Assembly: GCA_016179745.1 (NCBI GenBank)
Contig: JACPCP010000023.1
Coordinates: 1 to 51,847 of the forward strand
DNA: 51,847 bases
Reading direction: 5' to 3'
From: Candidatus Omnitrophota bacterium
GTDB taxonomy: Bacteria; Omnitrophota; Omnitrophia; Omnitrophales; JACQLI01
Program-made: the position numbers and the translations under genes
Notes under the pieces: model-generated
Database searches by the model: none
What the model was told of the DNA's origin: nothing
Seen by the model: only the letters and a program-made list of their open reading frames with translations
Part shown: positions 48,933-51,847 of the stretch, piece after piece
How the letters are laid out: each line of letters opens with the position of its first letter
Numbering within the stretch: the stretch's first letter is position 1

Positions 48933-50831
48933 ATGAAACCTTCCAAAATTCTGCTTTTGCTTTTCAGCTCCAATTTTCTTTTAGCGGGCGCCGTTTTTTC
49001 CGGCAACGGTTCATTCCCCAACGATTCCGAATTAAAAGACCTGGACGAAAACCCCCCCCTTCGGGCCGTGGTGACGGCGACCCGGAGAGAAATTCCCGTC
49101 GAGGAAACAACACGTTTCGTCACCGTCCTCACGCGAGAAGACATTGAAAAAAGCGGCGCGGTTTTTGTCGTGGACCTTCTCCGTGCCCTTCCCGGCGTCA
49201 CCGTGACCCAATCCGGCCCTCTCGGTCGGACCGTCGGCCTTTTCGTCCGGGGGATGAATGCGAATCAGACCCTTATGATGGTCGACGGCGTCCAGATCAA
49301 CAGCCTCACGACCGGCCAGGCCGAACTCGCCGATTTGACGACGGAGAATGTGGTCTCTGTCGAAAATATCGAGCGGATTGAAATCCTGCGTGGTCCCCAG
49401 AGCACGCTCTACGGCGCCGATGCGATGGCCGGCGTGATTAATATTGTGACCAAGGCGGGGAAGCGGCCGCTGGGGGGTGAGTCGCGCTTCGAATATGGAA
49501 CGAACGAATCGTTTTATGAAGCGGCCGTGATCGAGGGCCAGTGGAAAAATTTTTCTTACTCAGGGTCCGGTTCCCGCCTCGATACCGAGGGCCCCGGCGA
49601 CAATGACGGGTTCCAGAACACCCGGGCGACCGGCCACGCCAAAATCGACGTCACCGACATCTCCCATTTCGATGTCGCCTTTCACTATTACAATGCCCTG
49701 GTGGGAATCGACGACGGCCCCTTTCGCCTGGACCCCAACCGGAACCAAAAATCGCGCGAGCAGATTCTCAGCACGATTTACACCCTGGCCCCCTCTGACG
49801 CGTGGGAGCAGTCGCTCAAATACTCCTTCTTTCACGACAACCTTTTCTCGATTGACCCCCGGAATCCCGGCGCGACGGGGAGGGACCCGGAGGCGACGCC
49901 TTTTAAACTGGACAGCGACCGCCACACCTTCGAGTGGCAGCACCTCTTCTTTTTGGGAGAGATCGATGTGATTACGGCCGGCTACGAATTTGAGCACGGC
50001 CGGAGCAACAACAAAAGCTTCGACCGGATTATTCGTAATCACGGCTGGTACCTTCAGAATGAGCTGACGCTCTGGGACCGATGGACCACGGTGCTCGGAG
50101 TCCGGATCGATGAGAACCAATTTTTCGGCACCGAACCGAGCCCCTCGATTTCCATGAGCTACTGGGTGGAGCCGATTGAGACCAAACTCAAGGGAAGTTT
50201 CGGCCGGGGCATCCGGGCGCCTACCCTCAACGAACTTTTCTTTCCGGGTTTCGGGAATCCGAATCTCCTGGTGGAAAAAAGCTGGGGCGGGGACGTGGGC
50301 TTTGAGCGCTCTTTTTGGGAGAAGAAGGCGAGCCTCGGGGCGGCCTACTTTCAAAATGAAGTCGAAAATTTGATTCAGTTTACAGGCATCCCGCTCCTGG
50401 CGCAAAATATCGACCAGGCCCGGACGCAGGGGGTGGAGCTTGAAGGAAAATATAACCCGCTTGGCGATTTAGAGTTTCGCTGGAACTACACCTACCTCAA
50501 TGCGATTGACTCAAAGACGGGAAAGCGTTTGATCCGCCGGCCGTGGCATTCGGGCCGCCTGGGAATGAGTTACCGCTTTTGGAAATGCCAGCTGAATGTC
50601 GATTGGGTGCTCCTCGGCCCCCGGGAAGACCGCACCGCCATTTCGGGCCGCCCGCCCCGGGAAAAAAACCCGGGTTACACAAGGCTTGACGCCCTTCTCA
50701 CTTTCGACTTAAATAAGTGGCTGCAGGTCTATTTTCGGGGAGAAAATTTAACGAACGACCACTACGACGAGGTCCTGGGATTCGACAATCCTTCAACACG
50801 CCTGTTTATCGGCACCAAAGCGAGGTTTTGA
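48933..50831 (+). CDS. btuB: TonB-dependent outer-membrane receptor, probable cobalamin transporter
   Basis: 632 aa. Signal peptide (about 1-22), TonB-box-like LRAVVTATR, then the plug domain: VFVVDLLRALPGVTVTQSG, TLMMVDGVQINS, IERIEILRGPQSTLYGADAMAGVINIVTK. The rest is a 22-strand barrel ending RLFIGTKARF with the terminal phenylalanine used for outer-membrane insertion. The B12 riboswitch directly upstream makes cobalamin (or a corrinoid) the likely ligand. A TonB-like gene follows 3 bp later. Confidence 0.9.
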   Translation: MKPSKILLLLFSSNFLLAGAVFSGNGSFPNDSELKDLDENPPLRAVVTATRREIPVEETTRFVTVLTREDIEKSGAVFVVDLLRALPGVTVTQSGPLGRTVGLFVRGMNANQTLMMVDGVQINSLTTGQAELADLTTENVVSVENIERIEILRGPQSTLYGADAMAGVINIVTKAGKRPLGGESRFEYGTNESFYEAAVIEGQWKNFSYSGSGSRLDTEGPGDNDGFQNTRATGHAKIDVTDISHFDVAFHYYNALVGIDDGPFRLDPNRNQKSREQILSTIYTLAPSDAWEQSLKYSFFHDNLFSIDPRNPGATGRDPEATPFKLDSDRHTFEWQHLFFLGEIDVITAGYEFEHGRSNNKSFDRIIRNHGWYLQNELTLWDRWTTVLGVRIDENQFFGTEPSPSISMSYWVEPIETKLKGSFGRGIRAPTLNELFFPGFGNPNLLVEKSWGGDVGFERSFWEKKASLGAAYFQNEVENLIQFTGIPLLAQNIDQARTQGVELEGKYNPLGDLEFRWNYTYLNAIDSKTGKRLIRRPWHSGRLGMSYRFWKCQLNVDWVLLGPREDRTAISGRPPREKNPGYTRLDALLTFDLNKWLQVYFRGENLTNDHYDEVLGFDNPSTRLFIGTKARF

Positions 50832-50834
50832 CCC

Positions 50835-51329
50835 ATGAAAAAAATCACGTTCTCGTTCCTCCTGACACTTTTTGTCCTTTCTTCCGCAGTGTTTCTCTTT
50901 GCGAAAGAGGAGGCGCCGTTGCCGCAGGCAGCTTTTGTTCCGGCGGGCGCCGAAACGCCCGTGAGCCTTCCTTTTGAGTTTTCCTTGTCGCAGGGCAAAT
51001 GGACCCAGGGACGGCCCGGACAAATTTTCAGCACCGGCACTCATGCGCCTGACTTTACGCTCCCGTCCCTCAAGGAGGACCCGGCGCCGATCCGCTACCC
51101 CCGCTGGGCCGTTCAGGAGGGTTGGGAGGGAACCCTTTCGATTGCGATCGAGGTCAAGACCGACGGAACGGTTGGGCGCTGGATGATCATGAAGTCGACA
51201 GGCTATCCCCTGCTGGATGAGGCGGCCGCGGCGGCCGTAAGGCAATGGCAATTTCACCCAGCGACGGAGCAGGGGAAGGCAATCCTCATGTGTGTCCAAA
51301 TCCCCATCCTGTTTGAACTTAAGGATTAA
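50835..51329 (+). CDS. TonB C-terminal domain protein
   Basis: 164 aa. N-terminal hydrophobic stretch (about 4-22) that could be a signal or an uncleaved anchor. A short linker without the proline-rich spacer of classical TonB follows, then the TonB C-terminal fold (IRYPRWAVQEGWEGTLSIAIEVKTDGTVGRWMIMKSTGYPLLDEAAAAAVRQWQF split across about 82-140). Presumably energises the receptor encoded just before it. No ExbB or ExbD gene in the window. Confidence 0.82.
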   Translation: MKKITFSFLLTLFVLSSAVFLFAKEEAPLPQAAFVPAGAETPVSLPFEFSLSQGKWTQGRPGQIFSTGTHAPDFTLPSLKEDPAPIRYPRWAVQEGWEGTLSIAIEVKTDGTVGRWMIMKSTGYPLLDEAAAAAVRQWQFHPATEQGKAILMCVQIPILFELKD

Positions 51330-51355
51330 TCGCAGGGATCCCACCCCTTTTTTCG

Positions 51356-51384
51356 TTGACACTCCCCGGCAAAGCTGATAGAGT
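51356..51384 (+). promoter_or_regulatory. Promoter for the RNA-binding protein gene
   Basis: TTGACA at 51356-51361, exact 17-bp spacer, TAGAGT at 51379-51384. The start near 51391 leaves a leader of about 140 nt. Confidence 0.7.
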
Positions 51385-51440
51385 CCCGCCCCGTTAGTGC
51401 AGTCGAATCAGACCGCCAAGTTAGTCCGTTCGCGCTCGGT

Positions 51441-51523
51441 CCTTAATTGACTAAGAAGCCGCTTCAGCGACGAGACAAGCAGAAGCGGCTTTTTCTGTGT
51501 TCAGAGTCAGTTAATTAAGGAGG
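51441..51523 (+). promoter_or_regulatory. Structured 5' leader that can mask the ribosome binding site
   Basis: CCTTAATTGACT (51441-51452) can pair with AGTCA (51505-51509) plus ATTAAGG (51514-51520), leaving a GTTA bulge. The 3' arm overlaps the Shine-Dalgarno AAGGAGG (51517-51523). The terminator-like hairpin lies inside the closed loop. Confidence 0.55.
51456..51496 (+). terminator. Terminator-like hairpin within the leader (attenuator candidate)
   Basis: AAGCCGCTTC (51456-51465) pairs perfectly with GAAGCGGCTT (51482-51491) around a 16-nt loop, followed by TTTTCT. It lies between promoter and coding region, so it would act as an attenuator and not as a gene-end terminator. Confidence 0.65.
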
Positions 51524-51532
51524 AACATCAAA

Positions 51533-51847
51533 ATGGCCAAGAAACTTTACGTCGGAAACCTGAGTTTTCAGGCGACCGCCGATCAAGTGAGAGAGCTTTT
51601 CGCCTCTTTCGGAGAAGTCGAGAATGTGAACCTGGTGACCGACCGGTATTCCGGCCGTTCACGGGGTTTTGCGTTCGTTGAGATGGTCTCCGAGGAAGCT
51701 GCCACCAAGGCCCGTGAGGCCTTGAGCGGCAAGCCCTTCCAGGAGAGAAATCTCACCATCGATTGGGCCCGTCCCGAATCCAGTTCGGGAGGCGGGGCTC
51801 GCCGGGGTGGAGAGGGAAGAGACTTTTCAAGCGGACCGAGAAAAACT
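51533..51847 (+). CDS. RRM-type RNA-binding protein, 3' end off the window
   Basis: At least 105 residues from ATG 51533 behind AAGGAGG (9 bp spacing). A single RNA recognition motif: RNP2 is KLYVGNLSF (4-12) and RNP1 is RGFAFVEM (about 46-53). A glycine/arginine/serine-rich tail starts near residue 84 (SSSGGGARRGGEGR), as in bacterial Rbp-like glycine-rich RNA-binding proteins. Such genes are often cold-responsive and controlled through long leaders, which fits the structure upstream. Confidence 0.93.
   Translation, partial: MAKKLYVGNLSFQATADQVRELFASFGEVENVNLVTDRYSGRSRGFAFVEMVSEEAATKAREALSGKPFQERNLTIDWARPESSSGGGARRGGEGRDFSSGPRKT

Noticed and set aside
1-51847. Insertion sequence, integrase, prophage or tRNA-linked island
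   Set aside because: I saw no transposase, recombinase, phage structural gene or tRNA. The AT-richer stretch at 28.7-30.9 kb is the only hint of transfer.

Overview
The window (about 51.8 kb, GC-rich, no rRNA or tRNA seen) looks like part of the chromosome of an uncultivated Gram-negative bacterium with aerobic respiration. An outer membrane is implied by an Mla/MCE lipid transporter, a TonB-dependent receptor and a TonB-like protein. The best taxonomic guess is Omnitrophota (old OP3) or a relative. The basis is an 11.4-kb gene for a secreted-looking giant multidomain protein and a recurrent linker motif R-S-E-[LVM]-R, which I associate with that phylum. This is inference from memory, not a search result.

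Layout. 1-3.3 kb: a methyltransferase gene cut by the left edge, a remnant of a DUF4143 ATPase, serine acetyltransferase (cysE), two tandem 47-48 aa membrane peptides that are clearly paralogous, and an RNase HI-like gene. 3.35-27.4 kb: one long co-directional respiratory block. It holds a half-size TauE/SafE protein, fused cytochrome c synthetase ResB-CcsA, a HEAT-repeat membrane protein, Rieske protein, split cytochrome b, an eight-heme cytochrome c with a coiled coil, mlaE-mlaF-mlaD, an aa3-type cytochrome oxidase (coxB-A-C-D), two small membrane proteins, a siroheme nitrite/sulfite reductase, a cupredoxin, heme A/O synthesis (ctaA and a broken ctaB), a TIGR01777 epimerase, Sco and DUF420. 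Quinol oxidation by the Rieske/cyt b complex would feed electrons through the multiheme cytochrome to the oxidase. CcsBA, CtaA, CtaB, Sco and DUF420 would serve heme and copper assembly.

27.3-33.3 kb: a reverse-strand second cupredoxin interrupted by an in-frame TAG, a DUF4430 protein, small or truncated genes, and an AT-richer island with an AbiEi/AbiEii type IV toxin-antitoxin pair behind a well-formed twin-operator promoter. A DUF1016-like/staphylococcal-nuclease fusion, an alternative-oxidase-like di-iron protein and a 2x[4Fe-4S] ferredoxin follow. 33.5-44.8 kb: the 3789-residue protein, with a Sec signal, a family-like N-terminal domain, duplicated HTH-like modules, an apparently complete SNF2 helicase, a methyltransferase-like domain and a triplicated C-terminal module, punctuated by five RSExR linkers. 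44.8-51.8 kb: an internally duplicated membrane protein, leucyl aminopeptidase, a LON-domain protein, a class II aldolase, a cobalamin riboswitch controlling a TonB-dependent receptor and a TonB-like protein, and an RRM RNA-binding protein with an elaborate 5' leader, cut by the right edge.

The non-coding and repetitive layer is unusual. Two gene-free spacers of about 615 bp inside the respiratory block share sequence modules and long hairpins. At least three families of short GC-rich palindromes are scattered through the window, several of them in frame inside conserved proteins. These features, together with the RSExR-punctuated giant protein, are the best candidates for something undescribed.
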